Origin: an uncultured Corynebacterium sp. | GTDB taxonomy: Bacteria > Actinomycetota > Actinomycetes > Mycobacteriales > Mycobacteriaceae | NCBI RefSeq assembly: GCF_937999985.1 | Contig: NZ_CALLDG010000142.1 | Location: 1 to 8,415, forward strand | DNA length: 8,415 nt | Direction of reading: 5' to 3' | Part shown: in pieces, positions 1 to 6,203 of the stretch | How the letters are laid out: each line of letters begins with the position of its first letter | How positions within the stretch are numbered: the stretch's first letter is position 1 | The notes under the pieces: generated by a model | What the model was told of the DNA's origin: nothing | The model's input: only the letters and a program-made list of their open reading frames with translations | Database searches by the model: none | Position numbers and translations under genes: made by a program

Positions 1-562
1 GCCCCTCTAGCTTAGGTAGCGTCAAGAAGAAAACAGTGGTGGTATCGGGCCGATCGTCGATGTCCAGGTGCGCGGAAGAAATCGTATCCGTATCCTTCGG
101 CTCCTCCGGCAGCGCTTGTGGATCGTGCTTGCGAATCACATTCTCGATGCGGCTGCGGATGGTTGCTCTGGCCAGCATGGCTTGGTTCGGGATGGTCGGG
201 GAGATCGCTTTAAAAATTTTTTCCTCGAAGATTTCGGGGACGTCTGCTTTCACGGGACTGAGGCAGTCGGCCATGCAACGCAGCAGGTCAAGCGAGTAAG
301 CGCCGGTGCGGGCCAGCTCGAGGATGCTAGGGAAGCGACGGAACATATGGCCGATCTCCACTAGTGTCAGCGCGCGGTATTCAGTTAGCCCCAGGCGCAC
401 GGCCAGGCGGGTGGATACGTCGATGACGCACTCGTTCATCTCGGGTGTGCAGGCCACGGCGAGGTTCACGTGTCCGCGGTTAACTTCGCACGCGGCTACG
501 CTTAGTGGATCGTTCGGGTCGGTGATGCGCCAGCAGGGTGTGGTGGTGGAATGCTCGAACAT
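1..562 (-). CDS. DUF222/13E12-type (HNH endonuclease family) protein, 5' part only
   Basis: A frame opens with ATG at 562-560 and runs 187 codons without a stop to the left edge, so this is the N-terminal part of a longer gene. The protein begins MFEHSTTTPCWRITDPNDPL. It contains a mostly helical, Leu/Arg/Glu-rich stretch (about residues 50-150, including LTEYRALTLVEIGHMFRRFP and LARTGAYSLDLLRCMADCLS), then an acidic linker and a segment HLDIDDRPDTTTVFFLTLPK. This arrangement resembles the N-terminal region of corynebacterial DUF222/13E12 proteins, which usually carry an HNH nuclease motif near the C-terminus. That end lies outside the window, so nuclease activity cannot be judged. The start is preceded by a weak Shine-Dalgarno (AAGGGGA, 7-8 bases upstream). 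Three overlapping plus-strand frames in this stretch have no recognisable protein character and are shadows. The family call is from memory of the sequence pattern; the reading frame itself is firm. Confidence 0.68.
   Translation of the reverse strand, partial: MFEHSTTTPCWRITDPNDPLSVAACEVNRGHVNLAVACTPEMNECVIDVSTRLAVRLGLTEYRALTLVEIGHMFRRFPSILELARTGAYSLDLLRCMADCLSPVKADVPEIFEEKIFKAISPTIPNQAMLARATIRSRIENVIRKHDPQALPEEPKDTDTISSAHLDIDDRPDTTTVFFLTLPKLEG
212..222. repeat. A-tract/T-tract palindrome, copy 1 (inside DUF222 gene)
   Basis: A5T6 on the plus strand. On the coding (minus) strand it reads A6T5 and encodes Lys-Ile-Phe with the AT-rich codons AAA ATT TTT, unlike the GC-rich codon choice around it. 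Confidence 0.6.
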
Positions 563-610
563 GGTCTTTCCCCTTATTGCCTGTTCGGAGGTGCTTTTTG
601 TGGTGTAGCC

Positions 611-621
611 AAAAAAATTTT
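611..621. repeat. A-tract/T-tract palindrome, copy 2
   Basis: A7T4 on the plus strand, in the spacer about 20 bases from the TATATA core. A bent AT tract next to a promoter could act as an UP-like element or as a nucleoid-protein site. That role is inferred. Confidence 0.55.
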
Positions 622-700
622 CCAGCTTGTGCGTGCAGTATATAAACCGCCCCGGACAACCCCCTTACGCAGAATTAGAATTAATCGAACGCCAAGCTCC

Positions 701-710
701 AAAAATTTTT
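701..710. repeat. A-tract/T-tract palindrome, copy 3
   Basis: A perfect A5T5 palindrome immediately upstream of the GAGGA ribosome binding site of the membrane protein gene at 722. It lies in the presumed 5' leader of that gene. Confidence 0.55.
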
Positions 711-721
711 GAGGAACAACG

Positions 722-1357
722 ATGAGTACAGCAAACCGCACATGGGCGCTCACTGGGGCAGCGCTGGCGCTGCTTGGCCTGACGGCCGGGTACGTGGCCG
801 TGCGCTGGAAGGACATTCCGGAGCGTTTCGCGACCCACTTCGGTACTCGCTTCGAGCCGGACAGCTGGAGTGACAAGTCCGTTGCGTCGGTGTTTTTCCC
901 GACGATATTCGGCGCGGTATTGGTGCTGTTTTTCGTGCTGATAGCAGCGGGGATACTTCGTTGGAAGCCCTCGCATGGTTACACGGCGATGTGGCTGGCC
1001 GTGATGAACCTTACGCTGGCGATCATGTTCGCCAGCCTGCAGGTCGTGACCGTACTGCACACGGACTGGGTAGCTCCAGCCACGGTCGGTTCGCTGGTGC
1101 TGGTGCTGGGGGCTAGCCTCGCCATGGTCGTGGCGCTGGCGAGGAAGCAGAACAACACCACCAGCCCGAGCACGAGCAGCGACGAGCACTACAAGTGGGG
1201 CATGTTCTACTACAACCCGGAGGATCCGGCCGTGATGGTAGACAAGCGCTTCGGGGTCGGCGTGGACTTCAACTACGCCCACTGGCAGGGCAAGGCGTTC
1301 CTCGCTTTTATTGCGCTCGTGTTGCTCGCCTCTATCTCGTTGCCCTTCTTACTTTGA
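722..1357 (+). CDS. DUF1648/DUF5808-type integral membrane protein
   Basis: A 211-residue membrane protein with about five hydrophobic segments, near residues 8-27, 56-79, 89-112, 119-141 and 191-211. Between the first two is a motif (about 29-53: DIPERFATHFGTRFEPDSW) that fits DUF1648, where a proline, a histidine and a glycine/tryptophan pair are typical. Between the last two is a cytoplasmic-looking segment with YYNPEDPAVMVDKRFGVGVD followed by FNYAHW, which matches the DUF5808 pattern of an N-P-x-D-P box followed by K-R-F-G-x-G. Related proteins are loosely grouped with SdpI-like immunity/transport proteins, but no reaction is known. The ATG is supported by AGGA six bases upstream. The gene stands alone; its last 9 bases overlap the 3' end of the facing SDR gene. 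The family call is from motif memory; topology is by eye. Confidence 0.8.
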   Translation: MSTANRTWALTGAALALLGLTAGYVAVRWKDIPERFATHFGTRFEPDSWSDKSVASVFFPTIFGAVLVLFFVLIAAGILRWKPSHGYTAMWLAVMNLTLAIMFASLQVVTVLHTDWVAPATVGSLVLVLGASLAMVVALARKQNNTTSPSTSSDEHYKWGMFYYNPEDPAVMVDKRFGVGVDFNYAHWQGKAFLAFIALVLLASISLPFLL

Positions 1358-2188
1358 CGCCCATCGGAACCCAGCGTTAAGCGCCTTCATCACTCCCTTG
1401 TAGGCCCAGGGGGCGTTTACCTGCGCCCACCGGGCTACAGGGATGTCCCCGCTGGTGTTGATGAGGTACTTGCCCTTGTCCACGCCCTTCAAAATTTTTT
1501 GCGCCGCCTTGGCGGGGCTTACGGCGTGGCCCTGGAACAGCGAGGTTGCCTTCTGGATGCGCTTCTTGGAACGATCCACGCCGTGGATGTCGATGGTGCG
1601 AACCAGGGGAGTGTCCACCGCGCCCGGGGCGACGGCGTGCACATCCACGCCGTAGGGAGCCAGGTCGAAGCGCAGCACCTCGCACATGCCCAGCACGCCA
1701 CCCTTGGACGCGGAGTAGGCCGCGTGCCACGGCAGGCCGATGATGCCCGCGGCGGAGGAAACGAAAACCAGCTTCCGGCGGTCGCGGCGGCGCCGACGCA
1801 CCGGCTGATCCTCCATCATCTTCGGCGCGAAGGCCTCCACCATGTGCACGGATCCCATCAGATTCACGTCGATCACCCGCTGCCATTTCTCGTGCGGCAT
1901 CTGGCGCACGTCACCCCAGATGGCGATGCCGGCGACGTGGTGCACCTGGTCCGGGGCGCCGTGAGTTGCGACCACGTCGTCCGCCCAGGCTTTCACCGCT
2001 TCCACGTCGGTCACGTCTACAGTGCGCTGGTCGGCAACTGTGCCCCCGCGGGAGGTGATGGCGCTGGCAGTAGTGGCCAGGCCTTCCTCGTCGCGGTCGC
2101 TGATGGCCACCGCATAGCCGCGTTCAGCTAGTTGCAGTGCCACCTCCCGGCCGATACCTGAGGCTGCTCCGGTGACTACTGCAAACAT
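1349..2188 (-). CDS. short-chain dehydrogenase/reductase (SDR family)
   Basis: A classical SDR of 279 residues, a normal length, expected to be a cytoplasmic NAD(P)-dependent oxidoreductase. The N-terminal dinucleotide motif TGAASGIG is at 6-13. An aspartate at 31, at the end of the second strand (ISDRD), favours NAD over NADP. The active-site tetrad is present: Asn109 (DVNLMGS), Ser145 (VSSAAG), Tyr158 and Lys162 (YSASK). PGAVDTP at 188-194 matches the usual PG motif. Two oddities: the NNAG motif reads HVAG (84-87), and an arginine-rich insert (RRRRRDRR, 131-138) sits before the Ser-bearing strand. The substrate is unknown. It is the last gene of the hydrolase-mtr-SDR operon, 18 bases after mtr, with AAAGGAG ten bases before its ATG, so co-transcription is likely. 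Fold and chemistry class are firm; the physiological role is not. Confidence 0.9.
   Translation of the reverse strand: MFAVVTGAASGIGREVALQLAERGYAVAISDRDEEGLATTASAITSRGGTVADQRTVDVTDVEAVKAWADDVVATHGAPDQVHHVAGIAIWGDVRQMPHEKWQRVIDVNLMGSVHMVEAFAPKMMEDQPVRRRRRDRRKLVFVSSAAGIIGLPWHAAYSASKGGVLGMCEVLRFDLAPYGVDVHAVAPGAVDTPLVRTIDIHGVDRSKKRIQKATSLFQGHAVSPAKAAQKILKGVDKGKYLINTSGDIPVARWAQVNAPWAYKGVMKALNAGFRWASK
1491..1500. repeat. A-tract/T-tract palindrome, copy 4 (inside SDR gene)
   Basis: A4T6 on the plus strand. In the SDR coding direction it reads A6T4 and encodes Gln-Lys-Ile-Leu (residues 230-233) with AT-rich codons. Confidence 0.6.
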
Positions 2189-2206
2189 GGCGAGAAAGCT
2201 CCTTTG

Positions 2207-3577
2207 TTAGTTTTCGAGATCTAACCCAAGTAGGGCGTTCTCGACCAATTCTGTCAGAGCGGGGTGGGGCCAATACTGCTTTTCGGCGAAATCGCGGGCA
2301 TTAATTCCGAAGGTCATGGCGGTGACGAAGCACTGGATTAACGAGCTGGCCTCCGGGCCGATGATGTGCGCCCCGAGGATCTCGCCAGTGCTCCGGTCTG
2401 CGATGACCTTGCAGAATCCAGTTGTATCTTCCATCGCCCAGCCATAGGCCACGTCGCCGTACTTTTGGATCTTGACGGTGATGGGGCGGCCGGTCTCGCG
2501 CGCCTCCTGTTCGGTCAGGCCCACCACGCCGATCTGCGGGTGCGTGAACACGCCGCTGGGGACCACATCGTGGTTGAACTTCCGCAGATCATCGGGGTGA
2601 GCCAGGTTATGCGCCACCACCCGTGCCTCGGCGTTGGCGACGTGCTTGAGCTCGAAGTCGTTGCACGCATCGCCCAGCGCCCACACGCCGTCGGCGCTGG
2701 TGCGGCCGTATTCGTCGACTTTGATTAGGCCGTCTTCTCGGGTTTTGACGCCACCCGTTTCGCAATCTAACGTGTCCGAATTGTTGACGCGCCCCATCGC
2801 AACGAGGACCTCCTCACCCGTGACGGTAGTTCCGTCATCAAGGGTGAGGGTGATTTGGCCATCGTCGGTTTCTTCGGCGGCGGTGATAGTACGCCCCAGG
2901 TGGTTTGTCCACTGCTGCTTGGCTTGGGTGGTGAAGGCATCGGAGATGTCGGCGTCCAACTTCCGCAACAGCTTCTCCGAGCGATTGATGAGCGTAACCT
3001 GCGTGCCGAGGCCAGAGAACATGGCGGCGAACTCCACGGCGACGATGCCACCGCCGACGACGATGAGGGACTTCGGCAGCTCATCCAGACGCATTATGTC
3101 CTCGTTGGTGCGGTACCGCACGTTGGCGAGGGCGGGGTGGATGCGCGGGCGACCGCCGGTGGCCAGCACGATGTTGGCGCCGGTGATGGTGGGGCCGTCG
3201 CCGATCTGCAGGGTGCGGGGGCCGACGAAACGCGCGGTGCCTTCAAACAGTGTGATGTTCGAGGTTTCGTCGCCCGCGCGGTAGGCGGCGCCGCTCTCGC
3301 TGATGGGATCGATGCGGTCGGCGAAGACGCGGCGCTGAATGTCCTGCCAGTCGACGTGCTGGAGCTCGCCGGTCAGGCTCAGGCGGGAGGCCTCGGAGAA
3401 GCTGCGGGCGACGTCGGCGGTGTGGACGAACATCTTGGTCGGGATGCAGCCCACGTTGATGCAGGTTCCGCCGAAGGTACCCTTTTCCACGATGGCGATT
3501 CTTTGGTGCTCGTTGGCGGGGCTGGGCAGGGAGTTGCCGGATCCGGTGCCGACGATGATGAGGTCAAAATCAGGCAC
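2207..3577 (-). CDS. mtr: mycothione reductase
   Basis: A 456-residue flavoprotein disulfide reductase, which reduces mycothione (oxidised mycothiol) to mycothiol with NADPH in the cytosol. The FAD-binding GTGSGN is at 10-15 with Glu31 for the ribose. The redox-active disulfide is CINVGC (Cys39/Cys44), followed by PTK. The second nucleotide-binding fold, VVGGGIVAVEFA, is at 173-184, with Arg199 after the next strand as a likely NADPH 2'-phosphate contact. A second FAD contact is WALGD (299-303). The C-terminal dimer-interface base pair His438/Glu443 is in HPALTE. Lack of lipoamide dehydrogenase features and the VGCIPTKMFVHTAD context point to Mtr rather than Lpd or glutathione reductase. The start is GTG, supported by AGGAAGG six bases upstream. 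It overlaps the end of the hydrolase gene by 8 bases, so the two are probably translationally coupled. Confidence 0.92.
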   Translation of the reverse strand: MPDFDLIIVGTGSGNSLPSPANEHQRIAIVEKGTFGGTCINVGCIPTKMFVHTADVARSFSEASRLSLTGELQHVDWQDIQRRVFADRIDPISESGAAYRAGDETSNITLFEGTARFVGPRTLQIGDGPTITGANIVLATGGRPRIHPALANVRYRTNEDIMRLDELPKSLIVVGGGIVAVEFAAMFSGLGTQVTLINRSEKLLRKLDADISDAFTTQAKQQWTNHLGRTITAAEETDDGQITLTLDDGTTVTGEEVLVAMGRVNNSDTLDCETGGVKTREDGLIKVDEYGRTSADGVWALGDACNDFELKHVANAEARVVAHNLAHPDDLRKFNHDVVPSGVFTHPQIGVVGLTEQEARETGRPITVKIQKYGDVAYGWAMEDTTGFCKVIADRSTGEILGAHIIGPEASSLIQCFVTAMTFGINARDFAEKQYWPHPALTELVENALLGLDLEN

Positions 3578-4613
3578 GGTGAACCTTCCTTTCGTTGAAG
3601 ACGTCGCTAAGCCATTCGTCGGTGGCGGCGAAGGCCTTAGAGCGAACCTTGGGGCGGGAGAGGAACACGTCGTGCAACGCGCCCTCGATGACGATGGTGG
3701 TGGACAGGGAAGAAGCGTTGGAGGCCTGCTGCCACATCTGGCTCGGCATGAGGATGAGGTCGGCGTTGTAGGACTCGCGGGATAGCTTCTTGGAGAAGTG
3801 ATGGGTGTGGCTGGTCAGCAGCAGCGTGGGCACGCCCGTGTCGCCCTTGCCGGAGTGGAGGCGGCGGATTTCCCGAGCCACGCCCAGGAGCCACTGCAGA
3901 TACTTCGGGCGGGGCTCGAGCGGCTTGAGGCTCAGGTTATAGTTCCATTCGCCTGCCTCGGTGACGTGCAGGGATCGGCCGTAAGTCGGGTTGATACCAC
4001 CGGGAAGCAGCATGTTGGGCTTCAGTTTGTGGACGATCGGCAACACTCGATTGATGACGAAGCGAACGGCCGGGTTGAACTGCAGGCCAAACCACGGCGA
4101 GTTCAAAACGATGGCGGCGATGGAACTGTGGAGGGGGGAACCGGCGTCAAAAAGGCGATGAGCCCACATCGTAACGTCCAACCCACCGGTTGAGTGCCCA
4201 ACAGGAACGACCGCGGTGTGGGTGGCGGCGAGGAGGGACGTGGCCGTGGAGAGATCCACGTCGTAGAGCGACTGATCGCTGACGTGGTGCCAGGTCTGCC
4301 CCTCGCGCCAGGAGCGACCGCACTTGCGCAGGTCCAGACCGTAGACGGCAAAGCCGGAGTCATGAAAATGGCGGGCTACATGGTCCTGAAAGAAATAGTC
4401 CGTCATTCCATGGACAAAAAGCATGGCGGGGCGAGAGAAAAAGGAATCGTCGGGCGTATCCGGACAGTAACGCACCAGGGTGCAACGAATGGGGGACTCG
4501 CCATCCGGGTCGTCGCCCAGCTCGAGAAAGCATTGGCCGAAGCCTTCGCCCAGCTCATCGGGCGAAAACTTGAGATCGGCGGCGGAGGTAGGGAGTGCGG
4601 GGCTATTAGGCAT
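3570..4613 (-). CDS. alpha/beta hydrolase (serine hydrolase, lysophospholipase-like)
   Basis: A 347-residue alpha/beta hydrolase of the serine aminopeptidase/monoacylglycerol-lipase type. Visible elements are the oxyanion-region FVHGMTDYFF (66-75), strand and turn YGLDLRKCGRS (91-101), nucleophile elbow GHSTGG with Ser141, and a C-terminal His314 in EGALHDVF. The acid is probably Asp286 (YNADLIL), which is less certain. There is no signal peptide, so it is likely cytoplasmic. Substrate is unknown; a lipid or acyl ester is the usual guess for the family. It is first in an operon with mtr (8-base overlap) and the SDR. Its position between mqo and mtr matches what I recall of other corynebacteria, which suggests a selected association. 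The ATG at 4613 lacks a good Shine-Dalgarno; another ATG 11 bases upstream is out of frame. A functional link to mycothiol is inference only. Confidence 0.85.
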   Translation of the reverse strand: MPNSPALPTSAADLKFSPDELGEGFGQCFLELGDDPDGESPIRCTLVRYCPDTPDDSFFSRPAMLFVHGMTDYFFQDHVARHFHDSGFAVYGLDLRKCGRSWREGQTWHHVSDQSLYDVDLSTATSLLAATHTAVVPVGHSTGGLDVTMWAHRLFDAGSPLHSSIAAIVLNSPWFGLQFNPAVRFVINRVLPIVHKLKPNMLLPGGINPTYGRSLHVTEAGEWNYNLSLKPLEPRPKYLQWLLGVAREIRRLHSGKGDTGVPTLLLTSHTHHFSKKLSRESYNADLILMPSQMWQQASNASSLSTTIVIEGALHDVFLSRPKVRSKAFAATDEWLSDVFNERKVHRA

Positions 4614-4656
4614 GTACTCATGCTAGCGCCACGAACAGGCAAAGAACATTGAAACA

Positions 4657-4685
4657 TTGGCCTATAGGCGTAGAGTAAATATGAC
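4657..4685 (+). promoter_or_regulatory. candidate mqo promoter
   Basis: TTGGCC (4657-4662), a 17-base spacer, then TATGAC (4680-4685), each matching four of six bases of the sigma-A consensus. The start would fall near 4692, giving a leader of about 38 bases. It overlaps the opposing candidate promoter on the minus strand. Confidence 0.35.
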
Positions 4686-4689
4686 ACAA
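4661..4689 (-). promoter_or_regulatory. candidate promoter of the hydrolase-mtr-SDR operon
   Basis: On the minus strand TTGTGT (4689-4684), a 17-base spacer, then TATAGG (4666-4661). Transcription would begin near 4654, about 40 bases before the hydrolase ATG. The -10 lies within the 10-base palindrome GCCTATAGGC (4660-4669) and overlaps the -35 candidate of mqo. I see no SigH-type GGAA/GTT pair here, although thiol genes are often SigH-controlled in actinobacteria. Confidence 0.35.
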
Positions 4690-4730
4690 TAATGGTCTGA
4701 CTTTTTCGCCTTTGAAGGAATGAATAGATA

Positions 4731-6203
4731 GTGGCACATAAAGATTCTGTGGACGTTGCACTAATTGGTGCGGGTGTAATCTCCACCACCCTGTCCGTCA
4801 TGCTGAAGCAGCTGCAGCCGGACTGGAGCCAGGTGATCATCGAGCGTCTGGACACCCCTGGTGCGGAATCCTCCGACCCGTGGAACAACGCTGGTACCGG
4901 CCACTCCGCGCTGTGCGAGCTGAACTACACCCCCGAGGTCAACGGCAAGATCGACATCTCCAAGGCCGTCGGTGTGAACGAGAAGTTCCAGGTCTCCCGC
5001 CAGTTCTGGAGCTACCTGGTCGAGCAGAACGTGCTGGGCGACCCGTCCGAGTTCATCAACAAGGTCCCGCACGTCTCCTTCGCACAGGGTATGGACCAGG
5101 TGGATTACCTGAAGGCCCGCTACGAGGCGCTGAAGGACCACCCGCTGTTCCCGAACATGCAGTACAGCGACTCCGACGAAAAGTTCGCCGAGTTCCTGCC
5201 GCTGATGGCCCGTGGCCGTGACTTCAACAACCCGGTTGCGATCTCCTGGTTCGACGAGGGCACCGACATCAACTACGGTGCGCTGACCCGCCAGTACCTG
5301 GACGCCGTCACCGCTCAGGGCGTCGAGGTTCGCTTCGGCAACGAGGTCAAGAACATTAACCGCGACGGTTCTAAGTGGAAGATCACCACCAAGAACCTGC
5401 ACACCGGCGACACCTCCCTGATCACCGCGAACTTCGTCTTCGTCGGCGCCGGCGGTATGGCTCTGCCGCTGCTGCAGAAGTCCGGCATCCCGGAGATCAA
5501 GGGTTACGGCGGCTTCCCCGTATCTGGCCAGTGGCTGCGCTGCACCAATCCGGAGCTGGTGGAGCAGCACCGGGCCAAGGTTTACGGCAAGGCTTCCGTC
5601 GGCGCTCCGCCGATGTCCGTTCCGCACCTGGACACCCGCGTGATCGACGGCAAGAAGGGCCTGCTGTTCGGTCCGTACGCTGGCTGGACCCCGAAGTTCC
5701 TGAAGAAGGGCAGCTACCTGGACCTGTTCAAGTCCCTGCGCGTGGGCAACATTCCGTCCTACCTGGGCGTGGGTGTGCAGGAGATGGGTCTGACCAAGTA
5801 CCTGATCGAGGAGGTGCTGAAGGACCAGGCAGCCCGCGTGGAATCCCTGCGCGAGTACATGCCGGAGGCACGTGCCGAGGATTGGGAGCTGGTCACCGCC
5901 GGCCAGCGCGTGCAGGTCATCAAGCCGATCGGCGCGCCGAAGTTCGGCTCCCTGGAGTTCGGCACCGCGCTGATCAACTCCAACGACGGCACCATCGCCG
6001 GCCTGATGGGTGCTTCCCCGGGTGCTTCCATCGCTCCGTCCGCAATGCTGGAGGTGCTGGAGCGCTGCTTCGGCAACCGCATCGCCGATTGGGCACCGAA
6101 GCTGCGTGAGATGATTCCTTCCTACGGCACACGCCTGTCCAAGGATGCCAACCTGTTCAACGAGCAGTGGGATCGCTCCCAGAAGACCCTGAAGCTGGTC
6201 TAA
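4731..6203 (+). CDS. mqo: malate:quinone oxidoreductase
   Basis: A 490-residue FAD-dependent, membrane-associated enzyme that oxidises malate to oxaloacetate and passes the electrons to the quinone pool; length fits the roughly 500-residue family. The N-terminal FAD motif is LIGAGVIST (11-19) with Glu38 after the second strand. The family signature WNNAGTGHSALCELNYTP is at 51-68. Further family blocks are FVGAGGMALPLLQKSGIPE, GYGGFPVSGQWLRC, LFGPYAGWTPKFL and, near the C-terminus, MGASPGASIAPSAMLEVLE. There is no membrane segment, consistent with peripheral binding. The start is GTG at 4731, supported by GAAGGAA ten bases upstream; the next in-frame starts would cut into the FAD fold. Codon use is strongly biased (CTG, AAG, TCC, GGT/GGC) compared with its neighbours, which suggests high expression. 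A 507-codon open frame on the opposite strand is a by-product of this bias. Confidence 0.97.
   Translation: MAHKDSVDVALIGAGVISTTLSVMLKQLQPDWSQVIIERLDTPGAESSDPWNNAGTGHSALCELNYTPEVNGKIDISKAVGVNEKFQVSRQFWSYLVEQNVLGDPSEFINKVPHVSFAQGMDQVDYLKARYEALKDHPLFPNMQYSDSDEKFAEFLPLMARGRDFNNPVAISWFDEGTDINYGALTRQYLDAVTAQGVEVRFGNEVKNINRDGSKWKITTKNLHTGDTSLITANFVFVGAGGMALPLLQKSGIPEIKGYGGFPVSGQWLRCTNPELVEQHRAKVYGKASVGAPPMSVPHLDTRVIDGKKGLLFGPYAGWTPKFLKKGSYLDLFKSLRVGNIPSYLGVGVQEMGLTKYLIEEVLKDQAARVESLREYMPEARAEDWELVTAGQRVQVIKPIGAPKFGSLEFGTALINSNDGTIAGLMGASPGASIAPSAMLEVLERCFGNRIADWAPKLREMIPSYGTRLSKDANLFNEQWDRSQKTLKLV

Larger units (their letters stand above)
563..721. promoter_or_regulatory. divergent intergenic region with AT-rich promoter candidates
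   Basis: This 159-base spacer lies between the divergent DUF222 and DUF1648 genes. At 637-646 a TA-rich core reads TATATA/TATAAA on the plus strand (possible -10 for the membrane protein gene, leader about 70 bases) and TATACT at 642-637 on the minus strand (possible -10 for the DUF222 gene). Neither has a convincing -35 hexamer at 16-18 bases. The spacer also holds two A-tract/T-tract palindromes, at 611-621 and 701-710. I see no clear operator or terminator. The promoter calls rest on the -10 elements alone. Confidence 0.3.

Noticed and set aside
212..222. A6 runs in the DUF222 and SDR genes as programmed frameshift sites.
   Set aside because: The frame does not give an X-XXY-YYZ slippery heptamer, and both proteins continue sensibly in the zero frame.
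36..608. Three overlapping plus-strand frames (36-299, 68-364, 306-608).
   Set aside because: They lie opposite the uninterrupted DUF222-like frame, have low-complexity Ser/Arg-rich translations, and lack ribosome binding sites.
1406..1430. GGGCG/CGCCC inverted repeat downstream of the DUF1648 gene as a terminator.
   Set aside because: Five pairs with an eight-base loop and no T run; expected by chance in GC-rich coding DNA.
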